Shown: piece by piece, positions 31,103 to 39,036 of the stretch
Layout: each line of letters begins with the position of its first letter
Position numbering within the stretch: position 1 is the stretch's first letter
Virus record (IMG/VR): IMGVR_UViG_3300044974_000778
Span: 1 to 40,383 of that record
From: a virus
Reading direction: 5' to 3' (one strand)
Length of the DNA: 40,383 nt
Notes under the pieces: generated by a model
What the model saw: the letters and a program-made list of their open reading frames with translations, nothing else
Told to the model about the DNA's origin: nothing
Databases searched by the model: none
Position numbers and translations under genes: made by a program

Positions 31103-31803
31103 TTTATATAAGTTAAATCTTTATCAAACATATGTTCCACCTGATGAAAACTCGGAGGATTGTGCCTTGAATAAACGGTTACGTTTTTCAATCCTAGTTT
31201 ATTTATGATGTACAATATCGAAGTTTCAACCGTATAGATATGTTTGGCTTTTAATAACAATCCTATCCAATCAAATAGGTTGTCCCACCCAAGATACGAC
31301 ATCTCTACAGAGTTTTCATATTCACCCATGTGTGGACAAGGTTTAGAATCTGGCGGAGACCCAAACATTCTATTAACAAAAACAAATTCTTTATCGTTAA
31401 CACCAAAATGGTCAATTAACTTTTGTTCTCTCTCCAAATTTCTTTCAAACGTGAAATGTTCAACCCAGTCACTAAAATCAATATCAAGTAATTTATACTT
31501 AGCGTGCATTACAGGACCGTTATAATGTCTATCGAAATGTTGAATAGGTAAATAAACATCATTTACGTTAATCATCATAGGTTTAGAATAACCTTCCATG
31601 TAGATATTTCTGTGTGGAAAATCTGCATTTTCATTCACGAAGATTAAATTATCAATTTTGATATAATCTTTAATGAACTCAAACTGAGGGATTACTGGCC
31701 ATATCACAAGATATCCTTTTGAGATATAATCCTTAGCTATTTTTTGTGTGAAAAAAATATCACCAATTCCAGCGGGTTGCCTTATCAAACAAATTTTAGA
31801 CAT
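31099..31803 (-). CDS. GT9-like (heptosyltransferase-type) glycosyltransferase
   Basis: The start ICLIRQPAGIGDIFFTQKIA has the GIGD phosphate-binding loop of the GT9/GT-B fold. The C-terminal half has AKHIYTVETSILYIINKLGL, where GT9 enzymes show a similar D(T/S)---H-A--L. At 234 residues it is shorter than typical GT9 enzymes (about 320-350), so a reduced acceptor domain is likely. It overlaps the GT10 gene by 8 bases. The donor is probably an ADP- or GDP-sugar by family, but this is not certain. Confidence 0.62.
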   Translation of the reverse strand: MSKICLIRQPAGIGDIFFTQKIAKDYISKGYLVIWPVIPQFEFIKDYIKIDNLIFVNENADFPHRNIYMEGYSKPMMINVNDVYLPIQHFDRHYNGPVMHAKYKLLDIDFSDWVEHFTFERNLEREQKLIDHFGVNDKEFVFVNRMFGSPPDSKPCPHMGEYENSVEMSYLGWDNLFDWIGLLLKAKHIYTVETSILYIINKLGLKNVTVYSRHNPPSFHQVEHMFDKDLTYIK

Positions 31804-32614
31804 ATTCTTTTAAATAGTTTTCAAAAATCCAATCATCCAACACACTATACTTTTGAACTCTATCGTAGTTGTCTTTGATTGCGTCCATTTTTGACTGATA
31901 CAACTCTTCCGTTAGTTTAGAAAGGTCAAACGTACCGTCAAAAAATATTATCCCATCAGGGTTAAAATATTCTACAACTTTCTTCGTTCCCATATAAACT
32001 GGTATAGTTCCTGTTGCAAAGCAATCCAATATTTTTTCAGTAAAGTAGGTATCATATGTATCGTTCTCAACCGCGAATGAAAACATATAATCTTTCAACC
32101 CAACCTCTTTGTTTGGTATTTCTTTAATACCTCTACCGAATACATCAATCTTATCAATGTTGTTCATTGCAAAATCGTGTCTGATTTCGTGTTGACGAGT
32201 CCATCTTTTATTAGATGTAATCATAGACGCCATCTTTGTTTTTGGGTGAATACCAAAATCTTTGATATAACTACCGTAAGCTGGTGTCCATTTGAACTTC
32301 GGATGTAATGAAAGTAATTCGTCATTGTGAGTCCAAATCTGTTCAAATGTGTTAAGTACATCATCTAAATTTGATTTGATGTTATCAATTGCTCCACCGT
32401 CAAACTTTCTTGATTCAATAACCCAAAGGAATTTTTTCTTTGCACCATTGTCAACTTTATGGTCTTCGATTCCCTTGAATAGGTCGTTATCCAAATATAC
32501 TGAAATTGGGTTGTCGTAACTATTAAAACACCATTCAATCAATTGAGGTGCTTTGTTTGCTGTAGAACCTTTGTCGTGAGCAAAGTTCCTTGATAACATG
32601 TTTAATTTAACCAT
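31796..32614 (-). CDS. GT10-family alpha-1,3/4-fucosyltransferase-like enzyme
   Basis: GT10 enzymes add L-fucose from GDP-fucose to the 3 or 4 position of a sugar. The donor-binding motif is visible: YMFSFAVENDTYDTYFTEKI (176-194), then LDCFATGTIPVYMGTKKVVE and YFNPDGIIFF (217-225). Family members have FSIAFENS---YVTEKI---F-AG-IPIYWG. The N-terminal half (FLWVIESRKFD) is the acceptor part. The length (272) is short but complete. GDP-L-galactose, the product of the phage epimerase, is the 6-hydroxy form of GDP-L-fucose and could serve as donor. It overlaps the GT11 gene by 13 bases. Confidence 0.8.
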   Translation of the reverse strand: MVKLNMLSRNFAHDKGSTANKAPQLIEWCFNSYDNPISVYLDNDLFKGIEDHKVDNGAKKKFLWVIESRKFDGGAIDNIKSNLDDVLNTFEQIWTHNDELLSLHPKFKWTPAYGSYIKDFGIHPKTKMASMITSNKRWTRQHEIRHDFAMNNIDKIDVFGRGIKEIPNKEVGLKDYMFSFAVENDTYDTYFTEKILDCFATGTIPVYMGTKKVVEYFNPDGIIFFDGTFDLSKLTEELYQSKMDAIKDNYDRVQKYSVLDDWIFENYLKEYV

Positions 32615-33411
32615 CCGTCTTCGTATTTAACTTCTAAAACAGTCCAGTATGGTTCATAAATATCTTTATAATTTCTTGGTCCCCTTGGTCCAAACCATAT
32701 TGAAGGTGCTACTATTTTTTTATTAGGGGTTTTATTTAAGAAACTTCCCCACCATGAAAATGTGGAGTTAACAATAATGTTGTTTTTACACAACGACATC
32801 AACCACATTTCTTTATAATCTTCATCCTCAACGTAAGTTACGTTTTCAAACTTAAGGTTTTGTTTTACCCATTCTTTGTCATCACTGAAAACAAAAACGT
32901 GAGAATATTCTCCGATTTCTTTAACGGCTCTCTCAATATATTTTTCAGTTGCGATTGGGTGGATATCAGGATTCATAAAACAATCACCTCTTCTAATGTG
33001 AACAGACAGTGTATTTTCTTGTTTTAATTCAGGGTGTTTTTCCATCATTTCACTTATGAATTCTTCTGTAGGTGAGAATATGTTTCTGATTCTATCATCA
33101 TGACCTAAGAAGTTTTTTGAACTTTGAAAGTATCCGTCAAAAACGGTATTCCCTTCTTTAACAAACACATCAATGTATTCCCAAGGACCTTCGCTAACTT
33201 TTTCAAATCCATCTATATTATCAACAAATTTCATATTTCTGAAAATGTTTTTTAGGTAGTTTTCAGTTTGTCTACCTTGCATTGGAGTCCAAGACCTTGG
33301 TACAAATACCACTTCTCTGTTATGTGTAATTCCTTGTGCAATTGCGTGAGCGGCTTGAAAAATCTGATTACCCAATCCTCCCATTAAATTACATGATATT
33401 AAGTTACTCAT
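32602..33411 (-). CDS. GT11-family alpha-1,2-fucosyltransferase-like enzyme
   Basis: GT11 enzymes transfer L-fucose from GDP-fucose in alpha-1,2 linkage. All the family blocks are present: GGLGNQIFQ (11-19), VHIRRGD (137-143, the phosphate/guanine-binding stretch), VFVFSDD (172-178) and NSTFSWWGSFLN (215-226). The length (269) is close to the bacterial norm of about 290. It overlaps the GT10 gene by 13 bases and the GT2 gene by 4. No GDP-fucose synthesis genes (gmd, fcl) occur in the window, so the donor comes either from the host or from the phage epimerase as GDP-L-galactose. Confidence 0.88.
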   Translation of the reverse strand: MSNLISCNLMGGLGNQIFQAAHAIAQGITHNREVVFVPRSWTPMQGRQTENYLKNIFRNMKFVDNIDGFEKVSEGPWEYIDVFVKEGNTVFDGYFQSSKNFLGHDDRIRNIFSPTEEFISEMMEKHPELKQENTLSVHIRRGDCFMNPDIHPIATEKYIERAVKEIGEYSHVFVFSDDKEWVKQNLKFENVTYVEDEDYKEMWLMSLCKNNIIVNSTFSWWGSFLNKTPNKKIVAPSIWFGPRGPRNYKDIYEPYWTVLEVKYEDGWLN

Positions 33412-34136
33412 CTAATTAACTTGTTTAATTTTGTTTTATTTCTGATTATGTTCGCACATCTTTCCTGTTCTTGATGACCTCCTCCAGTAGCACTACCTGG
33501 TTTGTGGTCATTGTATGGTGATTCTGCATTATAAACATAATACAATTCGGGTAAGAATCTATAATTTTCTTCACCTGCTAATTCTAAAAGCGAAAAGGTG
33601 TATGCAACATCCGCGGCGGATTTGAAGTATTCTCCATTATCGTCTTTTAAATAATTCTTTGGGATTGATTTCCAAAGAAACGATTTCCAAGTTCTTAGGT
33701 GAGAAAATCTAAATGCGTCTTTACGTACTGTGTTTGGGTTGCATTTTTGTGAAAAACCTGAGTCACCGTTTGTATACATAAAAGACCCGTTGGTTAACCA
33801 AACCTTTTTGTCGGAATATACTTTACGAATATCCCCAACAACATTTGAATTCAATAAAAAATCATCCCCATCTAATTCAATAACAATATCTTCATCATCA
33901 AAAGTGGTGATTAACTCATCAAGGTTTTTTAGTTTGAATTTTTTTTCTTCATTAATGATTAAATTAAATCTTTCGTCCTCTTGAATTAAAGATTTAATTA
34001 CATCTACCGAAGTGTCAGTAGATACGTCATCAATAATATAAACTTTAAAATTTGTGTCTTGTTGAGACTTTAAAGTTCTAATGCAATTTTTAATATACTT
34101 TTCTGCGTTCCAAACGCAAACAACAAATTTTATCAT
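33408..34136 (-). CDS. GT2-family glycosyltransferase
   Basis: This is a single-domain GT-A transferase. The N-terminal strand reads FVVCVWNAEKYIKNCIRTLK, the nucleotide-binding part has IIDDVSTDTSVDVI (34-47), and the metal site is IELDGDDFLL (86-95). Family enzymes have the same order. The length (242) is normal. It lies between the GT11 gene and the UDP-glucose dehydrogenase-like gene, each with a 4-base overlap. A UDP-glucuronate donor is possible from the adjacent dehydrogenase, but donor specificity cannot be read from the motif. Confidence 0.85.
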   Translation of the reverse strand: MIKFVVCVWNAEKYIKNCIRTLKSQQDTNFKVYIIDDVSTDTSVDVIKSLIQEDERFNLIINEEKKFKLKNLDELITTFDDEDIVIELDGDDFLLNSNVVGDIRKVYSDKKVWLTNGSFMYTNGDSGFSQKCNPNTVRKDAFRFSHLRTWKSFLWKSIPKNYLKDDNGEYFKSAADVAYTFSLLELAGEENYRFLPELYYVYNAESPYNDHKPGSATGGGHQEQERCANIIRNKTKLNKLIR

Positions 34137-35293
34137 TGTAAATTAATAACAAACCCTTCAGGGGTTGTGCCTGGTTTATAGAACTTAAGTTTACCATTGT
34201 ATTTTTCACTTAGGTCGGATAGTTGTTTAACCACTGGGTCAATTTCAATAACATTCAAATAATACCCTTCTTCTAATAGGTCTAAACATAATTTAAATTG
34301 TTGAGACTCTTCTAAAATATCGGTGCCCCTTTTATAGGTTACGTAATTCATAACAAATGGGATAGTCTTATCTGGGTTTTGTTTAATGAAAATGTTTTTC
34401 AAAAACAAAGAGTGTTCTTTATTAAATTCATCTACAGTTAAAGGTAAGTTTAACTCCATTCCAAGTTCTTTAGCGTAGTGTCCTAACGCCCTATTATCTC
34501 TTGGCAGACAAGGTCCACCAAACCCAAAACCATATTTCATGTATTTTTTACCAACTCTTGTGTCACCACCAATTGCGTTTAATACTGAGTCAATTTCATA
34601 CTCTAAATTTGATTTTGTTAGAATGTCACCCATCATATTTGCATAACTAATTTTAGTTGTTAAAAAACAGTTAATACCTATTTTAGTAATTTCCGCGGCT
34701 TTACAAGACATTACATGAGCATTGACGGGTGTAGTCTGTACTTTACCATAAATTTGAATTAATTCGTTAGCAAGTTCTTGATATTCAGTACCTATCAAAA
34801 CTATGTCCGATTCTTCAAGACCTTTTACTATTTCCCCTTGAGCGATAAACTCTGGGTTATACGCAACCTGTATACTGAACATAGAAAGTTTTTTCTGAAT
34901 TTGCTCAACATCTCCAGGATTGGTTGTGCATCCAACTATAAATTTTTTATTGAATATTGGTATCTCTAATTTAGATGCTTCGTAAAAATCATTGGCAACT
35001 TCAAACACTGCGGATGTATCATAACTTCCGTCAGTTGTTGATGGAGTTGCAACAAATGTGAATATAACATCACAATTCTCAATAATTTCAATATTATTTG
35101 TTGTTGCACTAAACTCATAAACTTCAAATAACATTTTTTGTATTAAAGGTTCGTTAGTGTCACAAATACCTTTGTTTAAATTGTATACGTAATCCTCTCT
35201 TTTATCAGATACTATTACAGAATAACCCGCCTTTTCACAAAGAAGTGCAAAAGTTAATCCTAGCCTTCCCGCACCAATAACTCCTATTTTCAT
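34133..35293 (-). CDS. UDP-glucose 6-dehydrogenase-family enzyme
   Basis: The family oxidises C6 of an NDP-hexose to the acid (UDP-GlcA or GDP-ManA, for example) with two NAD. The N-terminal Rossmann loop is GVIGAGRLGLTFALL (4-18). The middle has YNPEFIAQGEIV with Glu149, and NCFLTTKISYANMM with conserved Lys and Asn. The catalytic Cys262 lies in GFGGPCLPRD. The length (386) is a little short. It overlaps NadE by 4 bases and the GT2 gene by 4. Which NDP-sugar it uses is uncertain; UDP-glucose or GDP-mannose are the main candidates. Confidence 0.85.
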   Translation of the reverse strand: MKIGVIGAGRLGLTFALLCEKAGYSVIVSDKREDYVYNLNKGICDTNEPLIQKMLFEVYEFSATTNNIEIIENCDVIFTFVATPSTTDGSYDTSAVFEVANDFYEASKLEIPIFNKKFIVGCTTNPGDVEQIQKKLSMFSIQVAYNPEFIAQGEIVKGLEESDIVLIGTEYQELANELIQIYGKVQTTPVNAHVMSCKAAEITKIGINCFLTTKISYANMMGDILTKSNLEYEIDSVLNAIGGDTRVGKKYMKYGFGFGGPCLPRDNRALGHYAKELGMELNLPLTVDEFNKEHSLFLKNIFIKQNPDKTIPFVMNYVTYKRGTDILEESQQFKLCLDLLEEGYYLNVIEIDPVVKQLSDLSEKYNGKLKFYKPGTTPEGFVINLQ

Positions 35294-36084
35294 ATAATTT
35301 CGTTCTCTTTTAAATCAAAAACTGGTATGGATACCATTTTGTGTTTATTCTTTTTATTAAAGTTTAAATAAATTTCTACAATATTGTATTCTTTTTCACT
35401 GTATGATAACTTATCCACACCATACTCCATAGCCCATTCAAGTTCTTCATATGTCGCTCCAATTTGGGTTTCATCAACTCGGTTGTCATCCCATAACCCA
35501 TCCGTTGGTTCGGCGTTGACTATTTCTTCACAAACCCCTAAATAACGACCTAAGTTTCTAACCTCTGTTTTGTATAGGTCGGCAATTGGAGAAATGTCTA
35601 CACCACCGTCGCCATATTTTGTATAAAAACCAACACCAAAATCCTCAACTTTATTTCCAGTACCAACAACGATACCTCCTTTAGATGATGCAATTTGATA
35701 TAAAGTAATCATTCTTAATCTTGATTTGGTGTTAGCAAATCCTAATTCAGAATTATAATCTTTACGGAAAACAGGGTGAGATTTAAATTCTTCAAATGTT
35801 TTTGATAGGTCAACGTGTAGACCAATAACATTTTGTTTATACTTCGATGATAATTCAGAAATATGTTTTTCTGAAAGCTCGGTATTTTTTGGGGTTGAGT
35901 TTAACGGCATTCCAACAACTATGGTTGGTATTCCTGTTTTAGCACATAATGTTGACACTACTGCAGAATCAATTCCACCTGAAACACCAACTACTAATGT
36001 TTTTATATTGTTTTCTTCAACGTAGTTTTGTACCCAAGTTTGTATTTGATTTGATAAATTTTCATAATCAATAATTCGGTTCAT
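35290..36084 (-). CDS. nadE: NAD synthetase (ammonia-dependent type)
   Basis: It converts nicotinate adenine dinucleotide to NAD with ATP and ammonia. Motifs: the ATP pyrophosphatase loop SGGIDS (35-40), VGTGNKVEDFGVGF (140-153) and KYGDGGVDISPIADLYKTEV (156-175), all near-diagnostic for NadE. The length (264) matches the glutamine-independent form, with no glutaminase domain. It sits inside the glycan island, with a 1-base overlap to the bifunctional transferase gene and a 4-base overlap to the dehydrogenase gene. It could feed NAD to several NAD-dependent sugar enzymes encoded here, or counter host NAD depletion. Confidence 0.92.
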   Translation of the reverse strand: MNRIIDYENLSNQIQTWVQNYVEENNIKTLVVGVSGGIDSAVVSTLCAKTGIPTIVVGMPLNSTPKNTELSEKHISELSSKYKQNVIGLHVDLSKTFEEFKSHPVFRKDYNSELGFANTKSRLRMITLYQIASSKGGIVVGTGNKVEDFGVGFYTKYGDGGVDISPIADLYKTEVRNLGRYLGVCEEIVNAEPTDGLWDDNRVDETQIGATYEELEWAMEYGVDKLSYSEKEYNIVEIYLNFNKKNKHKMVSIPVFDLKENEII

Positions 36085-37709
36085 TATAAAACTTTTTTAT
36101 ATTCTTCTTTTATTTGTGACGCAACATTTGATGCGTAATATTTTTCAATGTCGGACGGAGGGTTGAATTTTTCTTTAGATAAAATAAACCCACCAGAATC
36201 AACTTTATAAATCCAACTTGGTTTACCGCACATCCATCCTTCAATGGTTGTTCTTCCTAATTGTATCCCTGCGGTTTCAGAACATTTTTGTACGTAAGGT
36301 TCAACATTCCATGTTGGTGGAAAATGTTTAACGTGAGAGTTAGTTAGAATTGCGGGAAGATAATTTGATTTATCTTCACCAACTAACCATAATTCTTTGT
36401 TATTTTCACTTGTATAGTCAATTAAATCCATAATTGTTTCTTTTCTTAAGTAATCTATGGTTCCAACAAATAACACATAGTTTTCTTCTTTAACTTGCTT
36501 GGATTTAAATTTTTCATTATCTATTGGATTATAGATAACTTCAATCATTTCTTTAGGAATTTCAAACTTATTAATAATATGTTCTTTAATTTCTGGTCTG
36601 ATTGCGATGTATTTTTTAATTGAGTCGTGTTTAATCGGGTCTTCTAATTCGATTACTTCAGAATGTATAGAATACACTTTATCTATTTCAGGGTAAAATT
36701 GAATCATTCTTTCCGCAATTGGTTTGTGTTGCATATGTATAACATCAAAATCAACTTCGGATACACGATACATTACGTTTGGTTGTGATGGTTGAAACCC
36801 TTTGTCGGTGTTCATTCCCCACTTACCATCGCCAAGTTTAAATCCTGGAGATTGCTCAAATGGTAGACATTTAATACCTTGTCTTTTTGCCATATCTGTT
36901 AACGGGCCTCCTATTTGAGATAGGACAGTAACGTCACAGTTTTGTTTCATTAAATTTTTGGCAAGTTCATAAACGTAAAGCTCTGAACCAGTAAAAGTCC
37001 TGAAGAACAAACAACTTAATAAAACTTTGATTCTTTTCTTCGGGTCGAAAGGTAGTTTTATAGGGAGATTTGATTTGTATTTTTCTTCAAAAAGTTTTCT
37101 ATTTTCTTCCCATTGTTGATTTGTTTGTCCAATAGATTTGTGAGTAATTCTGATATTAGTTATAACACCAACCTTAACCCCCTCTAAATGATTTTCAAAA
37201 CAAAATGGAATATCATAAAAATGGAATCCTTTAAATTCTTCATTGAATTGTTTTTTGATTCTTTGTTTGTGTATTGCAATAAACAAACCGTCAACTATAA
37301 CGGTTTCTATTATTGAATTTCCGACAGATGGTGCATATTTTGATTCCCATTTTTTTCCACCACTTTCGTGGTTTACTATACCAACCATTTTTTTTCTGTC
37401 TTGCCACCACATTCCTGTTGATGGCATTAATGTGGTTCCAGCCATTCCTATAATTCCAAAATCACTGGCTTCAAAATGTTTGATTAACTTACTGTACCAT
37501 GAATTTGTATCAAAGTAAATGTCGTCATGACAAAGAACAACAATGTCAGTTTTAGCTTCCGACAATATTTCATTATAAACTTGAGATAAAGATTTATTAC
37601 CGTCATTAACTTTTTCAATAACGTCAATCTTTTTAAACCCAGAACTTTTTTTTAAGTAATCAATAAATTCTGGTTTACTTTCCCTTGTCGAATATCCTAC
37701 TGTAATCAT
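36084..37709 (-). CDS. Two-domain glycosyltransferase (GT-A plus GT-B)
   Basis: The 541-residue product has two catalytic domains. Residues 1-215 form a GT-A unit: VGYSTRESKPEFIDYL, then DIVVLCHDDIYF with His61-Asp-Asp63 as metal site, and IRITHKSIGQ near 187-196. Residues from about 226 form a GT-B unit: KVLLSCLFFRTFTGSELYVY, VIYNPIDNEKF, LFVGTIDYLRK and LGRTTIEGWMCGKPSWIY, where the Glu is the usual GT4 acid. A fused pair can add two sugars in turn. It is the first gene of the tight NadE/dehydrogenase/GT run and lies 5 bases after dUTPase. Donors are unknown. Confidence 0.75.
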   Translation of the reverse strand: MITVGYSTRESKPEFIDYLKKSSGFKKIDVIEKVNDGNKSLSQVYNEILSEAKTDIVVLCHDDIYFDTNSWYSKLIKHFEASDFGIIGMAGTTLMPSTGMWWQDRKKMVGIVNHESGGKKWESKYAPSVGNSIIETVIVDGLFIAIHKQRIKKQFNEEFKGFHFYDIPFCFENHLEGVKVGVITNIRITHKSIGQTNQQWEENRKLFEEKYKSNLPIKLPFDPKKRIKVLLSCLFFRTFTGSELYVYELAKNLMKQNCDVTVLSQIGGPLTDMAKRQGIKCLPFEQSPGFKLGDGKWGMNTDKGFQPSQPNVMYRVSEVDFDVIHMQHKPIAERMIQFYPEIDKVYSIHSEVIELEDPIKHDSIKKYIAIRPEIKEHIINKFEIPKEMIEVIYNPIDNEKFKSKQVKEENYVLFVGTIDYLRKETIMDLIDYTSENNKELWLVGEDKSNYLPAILTNSHVKHFPPTWNVEPYVQKCSETAGIQLGRTTIEGWMCGKPSWIYKVDSGGFILSKEKFNPPSDIEKYYASNVASQIKEEYKKVL

Positions 37710-37714
37710 ATTAA

Positions 37715-38335
37715 TTATTTAATTCCTGTACTTCCAAATCCGTTATCACCCCTTTCTTTATCTTCAACTTTTTCAACAAGTTCTAATGACACGTATTTTC
37801 CATTAACCACAGGACAAAGAACCGCTTGAGCAATTTTCATTCCTTTTGATATTGTTACAGTTTCATTATTGGTATTAAAAACAATAACTTTAATCTCACC
37901 AACATACCCTGAATCTACGGTACCTGGTGTGTTTAATACTGTAATTCCTTGGTTTAATGCGAGACCGCTTTTAGGTCTTACTTGTATTTCATATTCGTCA
38001 GGAATAGATAACTTTAATCCTGTTGGGATTAATGCTCTACCAAATGGAGGTAAGTTATGTTCTATTGTAGAATATAAATCAAATCCTGAATCTGATGGGT
38101 ATGCGTAGGTTGGAAACTTTGCATCGTCATGAACTAATTCAACACCTACAGTTCTTGTTTTAATCATTTTCATGTGACCTTCATTCATTTCGTCAACAGA
38201 CATGCCCAACAATTCTTCTAACTCGGACATATATTCTTCATCAGGTTCAATACCCGCATCTTCTTTAATTTTATCAAATGTTTCTTGAATTTGAGACCAA
38301 ATCTCAGGGTCAATCCCTTCTGGTATTTGTTGCAT
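37715..38335 (-). CDS. dut: dUTPase with N-terminal extension
   Basis: This trimeric dUTP pyrophosphatase keeps uracil out of phage DNA and provides dUMP. All five motifs are present: SDSGFDL (81-87), RPKSG (120-124), NTPGTVDSGYVGEI (135-148), GMKIAQAV (165-172) and RGDNGFGSTG (195-204). The first 55 residues are an acidic helical extension (IWSQIQETFDKIKED, then EYMSELEELL) not found in ordinary dUTPases. An in-frame Met at 55 gives a normal-size enzyme, so the upstream start may be alternative. It shares one base with the exonuclease gene. Confidence 0.9.
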   Translation of the reverse strand: MQQIPEGIDPEIWSQIQETFDKIKEDAGIEPDEEYMSELEELLGMSVDEMNEGHMKMIKTRTVGVELVHDDAKFPTYAYPSDSGFDLYSTIEHNLPPFGRALIPTGLKLSIPDEYEIQVRPKSGLALNQGITVLNTPGTVDSGYVGEIKVIVFNTNNETVTISKGMKIAQAVLCPVVNGKYVSLELVEKVEDKERGDNGFGSTGIK

Positions 38336-39036
38336 TATACTAAATTTGTAATTTTTTTTATGACATCGATTAATACTAAAACATCTTTTTCACAGTATTC
38401 TACAATACCTTTGATGTCTTTTTTAACCCAATATGCCTCGTGTACTTTATTTCCTGTTACTTCCATGTTTTTTGATGACTCAACACCCATACAAACACAC
38501 ATTAATTCTAAAGATGCTATAGAACCGTACCCTCCGTATTGCCAAAGTTCTTTGGTGTCCAAAGCTTTAATTTCCCAAGGTTTTGTGTCATGACCTGGTA
38601 ATATCTTTGGTGGAAGTAATCCATTCATAATCATTCTCTTTGCCAACATTGGGATGTCAAATCCTTTTACGTTGTGACCACATAAGAAAAATCCTAGCTC
38701 ACCAATTCTTCTTAATAGTTTTTGAACTTCGATAAGAAGTTTTTTTTCATCGGTATCACTAAATGATTGTATTTTAGTTTCACCTTTTTCTGTTACAAAG
38801 GCAACACTAACACAAGCAATCTTCGCAAACTCAGGGACTAACGCCGCTCGGTTCACAAACATTTGTTCAACACCTTTATCGGCATCTTCAGGAAATCTTT
38901 TTTGAAACCAATCAAAATAGTTTCTAAACTGAAACGCTAATTCAGGTCTATTGTTTTCCAATGCTTCCCATTCAGGTTGAATACCAACGGTTTCAATATC
39001 GAGGAATAATAATTTGGTAAGTGGGGTGTTTATCAT
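38335..39036 (-). CDS. DnaQ/PolB-type 3'-5' exonuclease
   Basis: This RNase H-fold exonuclease has four acidic residues that hold two metals: LFLDIETVG with Asp13 and Glu15 (Exo I), GHNVKGFDIPMLAKR with Asp127 (Exo II), and VEYCEKDV with Tyr214 and Asp218 (Exo III). It resembles stand-alone exonucleases related to family B polymerases. T4 has dexA as exonuclease A; this may play a similar nucleotide-salvage or repair role. The length (233) is normal. It overlaps the GT4-like gene by 4 bases. Confidence 0.85.
   Translation of the reverse strand: MINTPLTKLLFLDIETVGIQPEWEALENNRPELAFQFRNYFDWFQKRFPEDADKGVEQMFVNRAALVPEFAKIACVSVAFVTEKGETKIQSFSDTDEKKLLIEVQKLLRRIGELGFFLCGHNVKGFDIPMLAKRMIMNGLLPPKILPGHDTKPWEIKALDTKELWQYGGYGSIASLELMCVCMGVESSKNMEVTGNKVHEAYWVKKDIKGIVEYCEKDVLVLIDVIKKITNLV

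Noticed and set aside
32656-32662. TATTTAT inside the GT11 gene as a promoter
   Set aside because: It lies in coding sequence, 41 bases from the next start, unlike the other spacings; chance is likely.
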